In this document: positions 16,560 through 23,965 of the stretch, one piece after another
Layout: every line of letters begins with the position of its first letter
Position numbering within the stretch: the stretch's first letter is position 1
Source: an uncultured Bacteroidales bacterium
GTDB lineage: Bacteria > Bacteroidota > Bacteroidia > Bacteroidales > F082
Direction: 5' to 3'
Assembly: GCA_900315175.1 (NCBI GenBank)
Contig: OMYA01000006.1
Span: forward strand, 134,180-198,179
DNA: 64,000 nucleotides
Notes under the pieces: generated by a model
The model's input: the letters and a program-made list of their open reading frames with translations, nothing else
The model's database searches: none
What the model was told of the DNA's origin: nothing
Program-made: the position numbers and the translations under genes

Positions 16560-17576
16560 CTATTTCACAATGAATTTAGTCGTTTCAAGGAATTTTTCAC
16601 CTTTGATTTGCAAAACATAGAGTCCTTTTTCAAATTCGGCAACGGAAATCTTTCCATTTAAAGTACCGGCACCCACCTTTTGTCCCATAACATTGAATAC
16701 TGCGTATTCTGCTTCTTTGCAAGGAAGATTGTCTATGTAAAGAACGTCGGAAGCCGGATTCGGATAAACCTCAAGTGAGTGGCTTAAGACCTTCTGGACA
16801 GCATCATTTGTAGGAATGATATCCAAGATTATGCCTTCCACTTTTGTCATTCCATAAGCAAAATTAGGGTCTGGGATGTCATACCAGTCATCATTAGGAC
16901 CACCCCAGCCAAAGTTGATATGGAACTTGCCATCCGTTTCGCGATAGCCGTCAACCACGACATTATGTCCTATCGTTCCCTCCGGATTTTCAACAGCCAG
17001 ATGGGCAGGATAGCCGTCTTCCAGGTTGGAAATCAGAATCTCGTACATCTCGTCGGTCGGGTCACGGAACAGCTTACAGTCAGTGAAGCCGAAACGCTTA
17101 TATGCTGCAAACGCCTGATCCACAAAGAAAGTACCAGAGCCCATATCAGAAGTATAGATCTGTGTACATGCCGTGCCGCAAGCAAAAATCACAGCAGCCT
17201 TCAATGTGTCGCTGAGTTCATCGCCACGTTCGAAAGTGGCATCGACAGAATCCAGCATAACGTTCAGCATTGGGAATGACGGGAATTGCAATCTTTCCCA
17301 ATCGTCATCAATATTATATGTTCTACCTACGTAATCATGGAGATAGTCATCGCCATCGTCAAAGCGAGTGTTTTGTGTTGTCCTTAAATAATTAATAATC
17401 TGCCCCATGGCAACAGCTGGACAACCGGCAGCGCAATACGCATAACCGTTAAACGGATCTCTTGGGCAGAGCATGTTGTAAGGATAGCCTTGTTCCCATT
17501 CTGATTTAAGAAGAGGTTGCTGTGCGAAGTTTGTCAAAGCGCAAAGCAGAAACAATACAGTAAATACTTTTTTCAT
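16560..17576 (-). CDS. secreted C10-family cysteine peptidase (streptopain/interpain type) with T9SS domain
   Basis: 338 aa. Signal peptide MKKVFTVLFLLCALTNFAQ. The papain-like C10 catalytic set is visible: Cys in YCAAGCPAVAMGQIINYL, His in GTIGHNVVVDGY, and the W/N-containing strand KFHINFGWGGPNDDWY. There is almost no propeptide between signal and catalytic domain (LLKSEWEQGYPYN follows directly), unlike streptopain with its long inhibitory pro-domain. The tail (LEVYPNPASDVLYIDNLP, FEKGLYVLQIKGEKFLE, TTKFIVK) is a T9SS type A sorting domain. It likely degrades extracellular protein. A TACTTTTG box lies 28 bases upstream of the start. Confidence 0.9.
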   Translation of the reverse strand: MKKVFTVLFLLCALTNFAQQPLLKSEWEQGYPYNMLCPRDPFNGYAYCAAGCPAVAMGQIINYLRTTQNTRFDDGDDYLHDYVGRTYNIDDDWERLQFPSFPMLNVMLDSVDATFERGDELSDTLKAAVIFACGTACTQIYTSDMGSGTFFVDQAFAAYKRFGFTDCKLFRDPTDEMYEILISNLEDGYPAHLAVENPEGTIGHNVVVDGYRETDGKFHINFGWGGPNDDWYDIPDPNFAYGMTKVEGIILDIIPTNDAVQKVLSHSLEVYPNPASDVLYIDNLPCKEAEYAVFNVMGQKVGAGTLNGKISVAEFEKGLYVLQIKGEKFLETTKFIVK

Positions 17577-17604
17577 CTTGTTTAAATTATAGGATTAATG
17601 GGCG

Positions 17605-17612
17605 CAAAAGTA
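17605..17612 (-). promoter_or_regulatory. -7 box TACTTTTG of the C10 peptidase gene
   Basis: TAnnTTTG match on the minus strand, 28 bases before the ATG at 17576. Confidence 0.55.
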
Positions 17613-17686
17613 CAATAATTTTTTGAAATATTGCACAATTATTAAATAAAATAGGAATATCATTCATTTCAAGCTCAAAAAAAGAA

Positions 17687-17724
17687 AAATCCCTTGGCAG
17701 TCTGTTACGATTACCAAGGGATTT
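17687..17724 (-). terminator. terminator behind tRNA-Leu
   Basis: 11-bp perfect inverted repeat AAATCCCTTGG / CCAAGGGATTT with a 16-base loop. On the minus strand it is followed by TTTTCTTTTTTT, so it ends the tRNA transcript. Confidence 0.8.
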
Positions 17725-17738
17725 GCTTTTAAAATCCG

Positions 17739-17822
17739 TACCCAGGGCCGGGATCGAACCGGCACGAGTGTTACCTCATCGGTTTTTGAGACCGACGCGT
17801 CTACCAATTCCGCCACCTAGGC
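17739..17822 (-). tRNA. tRNA-Leu (anticodon CAA)
   Basis: 84-base class II tRNA without encoded CCA. Acceptor stem GCCTAGG pairs with CCTGGGT (two wobbles), D-loop GGCGGAATTGGTAGACGCG, anticodon stem TCGGT/ACCGA with loop CTCAAAA giving anticodon CAA (reads UUG), variable arm TGAGGTAACACTCG, T-arm GCCGGTTCGATCCCGGC, discriminator A. A TAATTTTG box sits 30 bases upstream and the terminator above ends it, so it is a single-gene unit. Confidence 0.95.
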
Positions 17823-17851
17823 TCATTTTTTTCAATGAACTTTTTCGGCTG

Positions 17852-17859
17852 CAAAATTA
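17852..17859 (-). promoter_or_regulatory. -7 box TAATTTTG of tRNA-Leu
   Basis: Minus-strand TAnnTTTG match 29 bases before the first tRNA base. Confidence 0.55.
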
Positions 17860-17893
17860 ATACATTTTTTGTTACACGCAACATTTTTTTTTA

Positions 17894-17901
17894 TATTTTT
17901 G
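17894..17901 (+). promoter_or_regulatory. -7 box TATTTTTG of prs
   Basis: 33 bases before the prs ATG and divergent from the tRNA promoter. Confidence 0.55.
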
Positions 17902-17934
17902 CACCCGAAAAATTAAACAGACAAATTTTGAATT

Positions 17935-18873
17935 ATGCAAGAGCCCATTGTATCAATCTTTTCAGGCAGAGCCACGAAATATTTGGCAGATCAAATCGCC
18001 AAATATTATGGCAATCCACTCGGAACATGTAACGTAACAGTGTTCTCTGACGGAGAATTTCAGCCAAGTTTTGAGGAAAATTTACGCGGAAGAGACGTAT
18101 TTTTGATTCAGTCTACCTTCCCACCTACAGAAAATCTCATGGAACTTTTGATGATGGTTGACGCTGCCAAACGCGCATCAGCACGCCGCATCATCGCTGT
18201 CATCCCATACTTCGGATTCGCCCGTCAGGACAGAAAAGACCGTCCGCGTATCAGCATCGCTGCCAAGTTGGTCGCCAACCTCCTCCAGGTCGCCGGTGTA
18301 ACACGCGTCATCACAATGGATATCCACGCTGACCAGATTCAGGGTTTCTTCGACATCCCTGTCGACAACCTCTACGCATCGAAGATTTTCGTACCTTATA
18401 TACAAAGTCTGAATCTGCATGACCCTATCATGGCATCGCCAGACGCCGGTGGCACACGTCGCGCCTCATCGTATGCCAAGATGCTCGGCACAGTGTTCTG
18501 CATCTGCCACAAACAGCGTTCGAAACCGAATGAGATCGAGAAGATGCTCCTCATCGGCGACGTTCAGGACCGTGACGTCATCCTCATCGACGACATCATC
18601 GACACGGCAGGCACCATCACCAGAGCCGGCCAGTTGCTGAAAGACAACGGCGCTCGCAGCGTCCGCGCCTTCGCAACACACCCGATTTTCTCTGGCGCAG
18701 CAATGGAAAAAATCGATAACTCAGTATTCGACGAAGTGGTCGTAACAGACACCATCCCGCTGAAGAACCCAAGCAAGAAGATTCACGTGCTCTCAACAGC
18801 CGAACTCTTCGCCGAGGTCATCAAAAAGGTGGAAAATTACGAGTCATTAAGCGAATTCTTCAACGCTAAATAG
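17935..18873 (+). CDS. prs: ribose-phosphate pyrophosphokinase
   Basis: 312 aa, full family length. It makes PRPP from ribose 5-phosphate and ATP for nucleotide, His and Trp synthesis. Visible: FSDGEFQPSFEENLRGRDVF at the N domain, the catalytic flexible loop region FGFARQDRKDRPRISIAAKL, and the PRPP-binding loop DVILIDDIIDTAGTITRAGQ. GTMDIHADQ-type residues appear as TRVITMDIHADQIQGFF. Cytoplasmic hexamer in the family. Upstream of rplY with a 20-base perfect palindrome between, possibly marking a processing or termination site. Confidence 0.96.
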   Translation: MQEPIVSIFSGRATKYLADQIAKYYGNPLGTCNVTVFSDGEFQPSFEENLRGRDVFLIQSTFPPTENLMELLMMVDAAKRASARRIIAVIPYFGFARQDRKDRPRISIAAKLVANLLQVAGVTRVITMDIHADQIQGFFDIPVDNLYASKIFVPYIQSLNLHDPIMASPDAGGTRRASSYAKMLGTVFCICHKQRSKPNEIEKMLLIGDVQDRDVILIDDIIDTAGTITRAGQLLKDNGARSVRAFATHPIFSGAAMEKIDNSVFDEVVVTDTIPLKNPSKKIHVLSTAELFAEVIKKVENYESLSEFFNAK

Positions 18874-18876
18874 TAA

Positions 18877-18896
18877 AGACGCACGGCCGTGCGTCT
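18877..18896. repeat. 20-base perfect palindrome between prs and rplY
   Basis: AGACGCACGG followed by CCGTGCGTCT. It starts 4 bases after the prs stop codon and belongs to the short intergenic palindromes seen also at 39575 and 39621. No T tract follows, so it is not a classical terminator. Confidence 0.75.
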
Positions 18897-18935
18897 CAAC
18901 AGTATAATTATTGTATAACATTAAAAACAAACAAA

Positions 18936-19550
18936 ATGAATTCAGTATCATTGAGCGGTTCTCTTCGCGAGAACGTAGGGAAAAAAGATGCTAAAGCATT
19001 GCGCGCAAAAGGCCTCGTACCTTGCGTCATTTACGGTAACAACATCGAACAGGTGAAATTTGCAATGGATGCAAGAAACTTCAAGAAGATTCTTTACACT
19101 CCTGAGACATTGATCATCGACCTCGACATCAACGGTAAAGTTTACCACACAATTCTTCAAGACATTCAGTATCATCCTGTTACTGACGAAGTCCTTCACG
19201 CCGACTTCCTCGATGTGAATGAAGACAACCCAATCACCGTCATGCTTCCAGTGCGCACTGAGGGTACATGCCCAGGCGTTATGCGTGGTGGCCGTCTCAT
19301 CATGAACCTGCCTAAGATGAAAGTCCGTGGTTATGTCAACGACCTTCCGGATAACATCATCGTCAACGTGTCACAGCTTCAGATGAACCAGGCTATCAAG
19401 GTGAAAGACCTCAACCTCCAGAAGATGACTGTCCTCGTCGCCGAGAACACCATCGTGGTCGACGTCAAAGCTCCACGTAACGCAGCAACTGAAGAAGAGA
19501 CTGAAGAAGCTCCAGCAGCAGAAGCAGCTCCGGCAGCAGAAGCAAAATAA
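18936..19550 (+). CDS. rplY: 50S ribosomal protein L25/general stress protein Ctc
   Basis: 204 aa, the long CTC form. The N-terminal L25 domain (SLSGSLRENVGKKDAKALRA, PCVIYGNNIEQVKFAMDARN) binds 5S rRNA; the C-terminal beta-barrel domain follows (DFLDVNEDNPITVMLPVRTE, MNLPKMKVRGYVNDLPDNII). It ends in a low-complexity acidic, alanine-rich tail (EETEEAPAAEAAPAAEAK) common in Bacteroidetes L25. Followed closely by a strong terminator. Confidence 0.96.
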   Translation: MNSVSLSGSLRENVGKKDAKALRAKGLVPCVIYGNNIEQVKFAMDARNFKKILYTPETLIIDLDINGKVYHTILQDIQYHPVTDEVLHADFLDVNEDNPITVMLPVRTEGTCPGVMRGGRLIMNLPKMKVRGYVNDLPDNIIVNVSQLQMNQAIKVKDLNLQKMTVLVAENTIVVDVKAPRNAATEEETEEAPAAEAAPAAEAK

Positions 19551-19576
19551 TGTAAATTTTAAGAAATTTATATTGG

Positions 19577-19603
19577 AAAAGCCTTCGTTTGAAGGCTTTT
19601 TTT
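19577..19603 (+). terminator. intrinsic terminator of rplY
   Basis: 10-bp perfect stem AAAAGCCTTC/GAAGGCTTTT with loop GTTT and a run of T after it. The T tract directly abuts the TATTTTTG box of pth. Confidence 0.88.
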
Positions 19604-19611
19604 TATTTTTG
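19604..19611 (+). promoter_or_regulatory. -7 box TATTTTTG only 4 bases before the pth ATG
   Basis: Sequence is TATTTTTG-CAGC-ATG. A start at this box implies a leaderless pth mRNA. hemW (25076-25083) has the same spacing. Confidence 0.45.
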
Positions 19612-19615
19612 CAGC

Positions 19616-20179
19616 ATGAAATACTTGATAGCTTGTCTGGGAAATATCGGAGCCGAGTACGCCAACACGCGGCACAACATCGGTTTCATGGTCGCCGACC
19701 ATCTGGCGAAAAACCTCGAATGCACCTTCACCACCAGCCGCTTGGCAATGGTGTCGGAGATGAAATACAAAGGCCGTCAGATGATTGTGATAAAACCCAC
19801 TACTTATATGAACCTCTCCGGAAAATCCGTGAAATACTGGGCCACACAGGAAAAAATCCCGATGGAAAACATCTTGGTTGTCTGCGACGACCTCGCTCTT
19901 CCTGTCGGCACCCTCAGAATGCGTAAAAAAGGCAGCGACGGAGGTCATAACGGTCTGAAAAACATCATAGAATCACTCGGAAGCAGCGACTTCTGCCGCC
20001 TCCGCTTCGGCATAGGCAACGACTTCGCTAAAGGGAAACAAGTCGACTTCGTCATCGGCGAATGGAAAAAACAGGAAATCGACGAGATCCAGCCTCGTCT
20101 CGACGTCGCCGTGGAATTCGTCAAAAGCTTCGTCGCCATCGGACCCGATCTGACAATGAATCAGTTTAACAACAAGTAA
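19616..20179 (+). CDS. pth: peptidyl-tRNA hydrolase
   Basis: 187 aa, normal family length. It hydrolyses peptidyl-tRNA released from stalled ribosomes. Catalytic and substrate residues are visible: N and H in CLGNIGAEYANTRHNIGFMV, IVIKPTTYMNLSGKSVKYW (Asn68-type), VVCDDLALPVGTLRMRKKGS (Asp93-type) and GGHNGLKNIIESLGS. An open frame begins at 19589 but includes the rplY terminator T tract and the promoter box, so the ATG at 19616 (MKYLIACLGN) is the start. The cobB-like gene follows after one base. Confidence 0.95.
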   Translation: MKYLIACLGNIGAEYANTRHNIGFMVADHLAKNLECTFTTSRLAMVSEMKYKGRQMIVIKPTTYMNLSGKSVKYWATQEKIPMENILVVCDDLALPVGTLRMRKKGSDGGHNGLKNIIESLGSSDFCRLRFGIGNDFAKGKQVDFVIGEWKKQEIDEIQPRLDVAVEFVKSFVAIGPDLTMNQFNNK

Positions 20180-20180
20180 C

Positions 20181-20885
20181 ATGAAAAAATTAGTAATCCT
20201 CTCAGGAGCAGGCATCAGCGCAGAAAGCGGCATCAGCACTTTCAGAGACGCAGGCGGATTGTGGGACAAATATCCTGTGATGCAGGTCGCCTCTATCGAA
20301 GGCTATGAGGCTAACCCGGAATTGGTTATCAACTTCTACAACGAACGCCGCAAACAGCTGCTCGACGTGAAACCAAACCAAGGACATATTCTTTGTGCCG
20401 AACTTGAAAAATATTTCGACGTGACTGTTGTGACGCAAAACGTTGACAATCTTCACGAACGAGCCGGCAGCCATCACATAATTCATCTTCATGGCGAACT
20501 GACAAAGGTTTGTTCGAGCTATAATCCCAACGACCCTCGTTATATCAAAGAGCTGAAACCCGAAGAGTTTGAGGTGAAAATGGGCGACAAAGCCGGTGAC
20601 GGAAGCCAGTTGAGACCCTTCATCGTTTGGTTCGGCGAGGCAGTACCGGAAATCGAGACGGCAGTAAGATACGTGGAACAGGCCGACATCTTCGTCATCA
20701 TAGGAACCTCGATGAACGTGTATCCGGCAGCAAGCCTGCTGTATTATGTCCCTTCCGATGCCGATGTCTATCTTATTGACCCTAAAGACGTTAACATCAA
20801 TACACGCCGTCCTATAACCCATATCAAAAAAGGTGCTTCGGAAGGAATGAAGGAGCTTTTACAGTCGCTAGTCACTAGTCTTTAG
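20181..20885 (+). CDS. cobB: NAD-dependent deacylase, class III sirtuin (CobB type)
   Basis: 234 aa Sir2 fold. Visible: VILSGAGISAESGISTFRDA (NAD-binding GAG, FRD), TQNVDNLHERAGS (NxD), catalytic His in IIHLHGELTKV, and WFGEAVP. The class III signature Y-x-x-R lies in INFYNERRKQL, which in CobB/SIRT5 selects succinyl and malonyl lysines. The four zinc-binding cysteines are missing: after the catalytic His the sequence is VCSSYNPNDPRY with one cysteine only. Zinc-free sirtuins of this kind are known in several bacteria. The last codons (SLVTSL and stop) lie in a heptamer repeat array. Confidence 0.92.
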   Translation: MKKLVILSGAGISAESGISTFRDAGGLWDKYPVMQVASIEGYEANPELVINFYNERRKQLLDVKPNQGHILCAELEKYFDVTVVTQNVDNLHERAGSHHIIHLHGELTKVCSSYNPNDPRYIKELKPEEFEVKMGDKAGDGSQLRPFIVWFGEAVPEIETAVRYVEQADIFVIIGTSMNVYPAASLLYYVPSDADVYLIDPKDVNINTRRPITHIKKGASEGMKELLQSLVTSL

Positions 20886-20935
20886 TCGTTAGTCATTAGT
20901 TCAGATTACTAAAGACTAAAAACTAAAGACTTCTT
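20868..20935. repeat. inverted arrays of 7-base repeats joining the ends of cobB and the helicase gene
   Basis: Five units CTAGTCA, CTAGTCT, TTAGTCG, TTAGTCA, TTAGTTC (20868-20902) face ACTAAAG, ACTAAAA, ACTAAAG (20908-20928). AGTCTTTAGT (20877-20886) and ACTAAAGACT (20908-20917) can form a 10-bp stem. Both convergent genes use stop codons made from the repeat units, and the structure may act as their shared terminator. Confidence 0.75.
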
Positions 20936-23388
20936 TTCATTTCATTAAGCACTATCCTCAGTTCTCCCCAAGAGTACTCCTCGCCGAGCACGTCTTTCGC
21001 CGCTCCAAGCGATGAATCCCGTGTTTCGGTGAAGTATTCCACGATGTTTTCGTAATGCTCTTTGCTCATGAAATCTTTGGCGTCGGCGTAGCCTCTCAAC
21101 ACAAGCTCCGCGGCATGCTGCTCAATCGTTGACCGTGCCATGCCGCGTTGTTCGGCGATTTCATCTATCGAAAGCCCCTCCTCTATCAGCTCCTTCGTGC
21201 GCAGAACCGACGAGCTGAGTTCAAGCTCTTCCTTCGACTCCTCATCGTCGAATTCTTTCCTGGTAAATCCTTGATGTTCAAGCACTATGTTCAAAATATC
21301 GGCTCCATAACGCTGCAAACGTGTAGTCCCTATCTTCGACAGCGACTTAAGCTCTTTCACCGACATCGGCTTCTTCTCTGCGATAGCGGTCAAGGCTGTC
21401 GTCGGAATGACCTTTGTCTCTTCAACTTCAAGAGCGTCAGCCACTTGCGCACGCCATACCACCAAAGCTTTGAACAGTTTGTTATCGTCTCTCGACAACT
21501 GCTTTCTTGACAACTTAGCTTTCTTGGACTTGTTAAGTTCCTCAGCCTCAACGATTTTCTTATTTTTAACATTGAGATATTTCTTCATCTCATAGCCGCC
21601 CAAGCAGCACTCAAGGCATGCTTTTTTCACGAAGAAATCGGTGTTGAAAGCATCCAACTCCTTCTTTATCTGGTCGTTAACGGCTTTGTTGTCGGTCTCA
21701 AACGGCAAACCGGCAATATCTTCCAAATCCGACAGCTTGTCCAAGAAGTACGAACAACCTTTTTTGACACGTTCTTGAAGCTGTAAATTGTTGTCAATCT
21801 GCAAGTTATCTTTCAAAATACCACCAATCTGGCGTTTGAATCTTTCAGACACCTCAACCACTTCTTCATGGAACTTCTGTCCTTTGGGAGCTATTTTTTC
21901 GCTTACCGAAGCGTCGAAACTGCCTTTGTTGGCGAAAACCACCTTTCTGATGCCGTTCAAATCGCTCTCAATGTCAATAAAATCTATCAATTCGAAGAGC
22001 ATCTGTGACTCGTAGAGTTTCTTGTTATATTCGAACTGCTCCTCATTGGGCTCTTTTGAAGGCAGTCCGGTTACAAACTGATTGATTGTCAAGTCGTTAA
22101 ACAGCCCGCTTTGTGATAATTTCGCCTTTAGGACCAGTCCTTCGAGCGAGGTGCATCGGCTCAGTGCCACATAAACCTGGCCATGTGCGAAAGCCAGACT
22201 CGCATCCAGAATCAGTTTGTCGAACGTCAGTCCTTGGCTCTTGTGGATGGTTATTGCCCATGCCAGTTTCAGCGGGATCTGCGTGAAGCTTCCGACCTCT
22301 TTCTCTTCGATATCCTTGGTTTCCTCGTTGATTCGGTACTCGAAATTCGACCATGTGACGGGTTTCACTTCAATCACCTCATCGCCGCAGCGCACTTCGA
22401 GTCCGCTTTTCTCGTCATAGCTGACGATTCTGCCGATTTTGCCGTTGAAATACATCTTCTCAGCCGAAGGGTCGTTTTTCACGAACATCACCTGAGATCC
22501 GATTTTCAGCTCGAGTTCTGCTTTGGTAGGATACGATGTCTCCGGGAAGTTGCCGAATATCTTTGCCTCAAACTTCAACGATTTGGTTTTCAATGCGTTA
22601 AGCTTACTTTCATTAATCTCATCCACCTGACGGTTATGCGTCATCAAGGTGATGTAGCCCGCATCTTCATCAGGCTCGAAGTCGGGATGATAGTGACTGT
22701 TTAAAACTTTAAGGCTTTCTGCATCGAGGCAGTTGTTTCGCACCTTATTTAATATATCAATAAACTGTCGGTCCTCTTGTCGATAGATATGCTCCAGCTC
22801 GATGCAGCAGTACGGTGTCTTCGTAAGCACGTGACTATCAAAGAAATACACTGATTTGTAATAATCACGGAGCAGGGCCCATTCTTCTTCTTTTGCCACT
22901 GGAGCGAGCTGGTGGATGTCGCCAATCATCAGCACTTGAAGGCCTCCAAAGGGTTTTTCTTTACGACGCACACGCCTCAAAACAGCATCCACGGCATCAA
23001 GGAGGTCGGCGCGCACCATCGAAATCTCATCAATGACAAGGAGTTCCAGCGAGCGGATGATTTTCAGCTTGGCTGCCGAAAACTTCTGATACTGCACTGC
23101 GGAACGACGCATAACGTCGGAACTGCCAGAAATTGCAGCACCTTCTGGAATCTGAGGCCCGAATTCCAATTGGAAGAACGAATGTATGGTCTGGCCTCCT
23201 GCGTTGATGGCTGCAACACCTGTCGGAGCAAGAATCACCATTCGTTTCGTAGGATTCTCATACAGACCGCGCAGAAACGTCGTCTTTCCCGTGCCAGCCT
23301 TACCGGTCAGGAAGATGTTCATATTGGTGTAACGGACGAACTTGTCGACCATCTCCAACTTCGCGTTCTCAATCATCTGCGTCTGCAT
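20923..23388 (-). CDS. Pif1-family DNA helicase with HRDC and C-terminal helix-turn-helix domains
   Basis: 821 aa. Helicase superfamily 1B motifs: Walker A NIFLTGKAGTGKTTFLRGLY, Ia ILAPTGVAAINAGGQTIHSF, Walker B LLVIDEISMVRADLLDAVDA, QVLMIGDIHQLAPV, and late motifs AWAITIHKSQGLTFDKLILD and GQVYVALSRCTSLEGLVL. About residues 630-720 form an HRDC domain (FKALVVWRAQVADALEVEET, KKPMSVKELKSLSKIG). The last 90 residues contain an HTH (LIEEGLSIDEIAEQRGMARS), an arrangement known in Bacteroidetes Pif1-like proteins. It should unwind DNA, probably including G-quadruplexes and R-loops. Single chain, cytoplasmic. The stop codon is within the heptamer array. Confidence 0.9.
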   Translation of the reverse strand: MQTQMIENAKLEMVDKFVRYTNMNIFLTGKAGTGKTTFLRGLYENPTKRMVILAPTGVAAINAGGQTIHSFFQLEFGPQIPEGAAISGSSDVMRRSAVQYQKFSAAKLKIIRSLELLVIDEISMVRADLLDAVDAVLRRVRRKEKPFGGLQVLMIGDIHQLAPVAKEEEWALLRDYYKSVYFFDSHVLTKTPYCCIELEHIYRQEDRQFIDILNKVRNNCLDAESLKVLNSHYHPDFEPDEDAGYITLMTHNRQVDEINESKLNALKTKSLKFEAKIFGNFPETSYPTKAELELKIGSQVMFVKNDPSAEKMYFNGKIGRIVSYDEKSGLEVRCGDEVIEVKPVTWSNFEYRINEETKDIEEKEVGSFTQIPLKLAWAITIHKSQGLTFDKLILDASLAFAHGQVYVALSRCTSLEGLVLKAKLSQSGLFNDLTINQFVTGLPSKEPNEEQFEYNKKLYESQMLFELIDFIDIESDLNGIRKVVFANKGSFDASVSEKIAPKGQKFHEEVVEVSERFKRQIGGILKDNLQIDNNLQLQERVKKGCSYFLDKLSDLEDIAGLPFETDNKAVNDQIKKELDAFNTDFFVKKACLECCLGGYEMKKYLNVKNKKIVEAEELNKSKKAKLSRKQLSRDDNKLFKALVVWRAQVADALEVEETKVIPTTALTAIAEKKPMSVKELKSLSKIGTTRLQRYGADILNIVLEHQGFTRKEFDDEESKEELELSSSVLRTKELIEEGLSIDEIAEQRGMARSTIEQHAAELVLRGYADAKDFMSKEHYENIVEYFTETRDSSLGAAKDVLGEEYSWGELRIVLNEMKRSL

Positions 23389-23406
23389 ACAAATGGCTTA
23401 AAATGA

Positions 23407-23805
23407 TTATTGTTTTGGCAGCATTATCTCGCAACGGTCAATGATATCATTTGCAAGGCGAAAACCCAAATCACAAATATCTTTCGACTGAACGCCATCA
23501 TAATTCATTGACAAATGCAATACTTTGTACCCATCATCCACCAAACTTAATAGTTTTCTGTCCCTTTTGCCAATGGTTTCCAAATAATTATTTACGTTAA
23601 CTCTTGTACGATGATCTGTTCTGACATCAAATACGGCATCAAGTGCTTTCAGTACGCCAAGCCAAAGATAATTACCTGCTGCACGTACATATTTATCGTC
23701 TTGATAAGCTCTTAATTCGACATCGAGCTCACCTTTTTCCTTCAATGTCTCTTTGGCGTTTTCAACGTAACGTCTCGCTTCCGCTATAGGATCTTTACGT
23801 TTCAT
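23407..23805 (-). CDS. DUF5618 family protein
   Basis: 132 aa, all-helical, beginning MKRKDPIAEARRYVENAKET, with KYVRAAGNYLWLGVLKALDA and RVNVNNYLETIGKRDRKLLS. The pattern matches the DUF5618 family found mainly in Bacteroidetes. HEPN-like helical bundles have a similar layout, but the HEPN R-x4-6-H motif is not seen. Function unknown. It lies 18 bases upstream of the helicase gene on the same strand and may be cotranscribed. Confidence 0.7.
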   Translation of the reverse strand: MKRKDPIAEARRYVENAKETLKEKGELDVELRAYQDDKYVRAAGNYLWLGVLKALDAVFDVRTDHRTRVNVNNYLETIGKRDRKLLSLVDDGYKVLHLSMNYDGVQSKDICDLGFRLANDIIDRCEIMLPKQ

Positions 23806-23925
23806 ATATTTATTTTTAATTCTGAAATGTTATCACTCGGCAAAATTATACAAAAATTTTGAATGCTGTGCAAACTTTTTTCTTAAAAATTTTTAAGATT
23901 TCTTGCAAAAAAATGAAATCAACAT

Positions 23926-23965
23926 GTCATTTCGACTGAAGTGAAGCGGAATGGAAAAATCTCAT
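23926..23965. repeat. single half-element of the GTCATTTCGACT repeat family
   Basis: Reads GTCATTTCGACTGAAGTGAA then GCGGAATGGAAAAATCTC. It is the same half-site as at 54077 and 56668, here without its inverted partner, just after the hemW stop. Confidence 0.75.
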
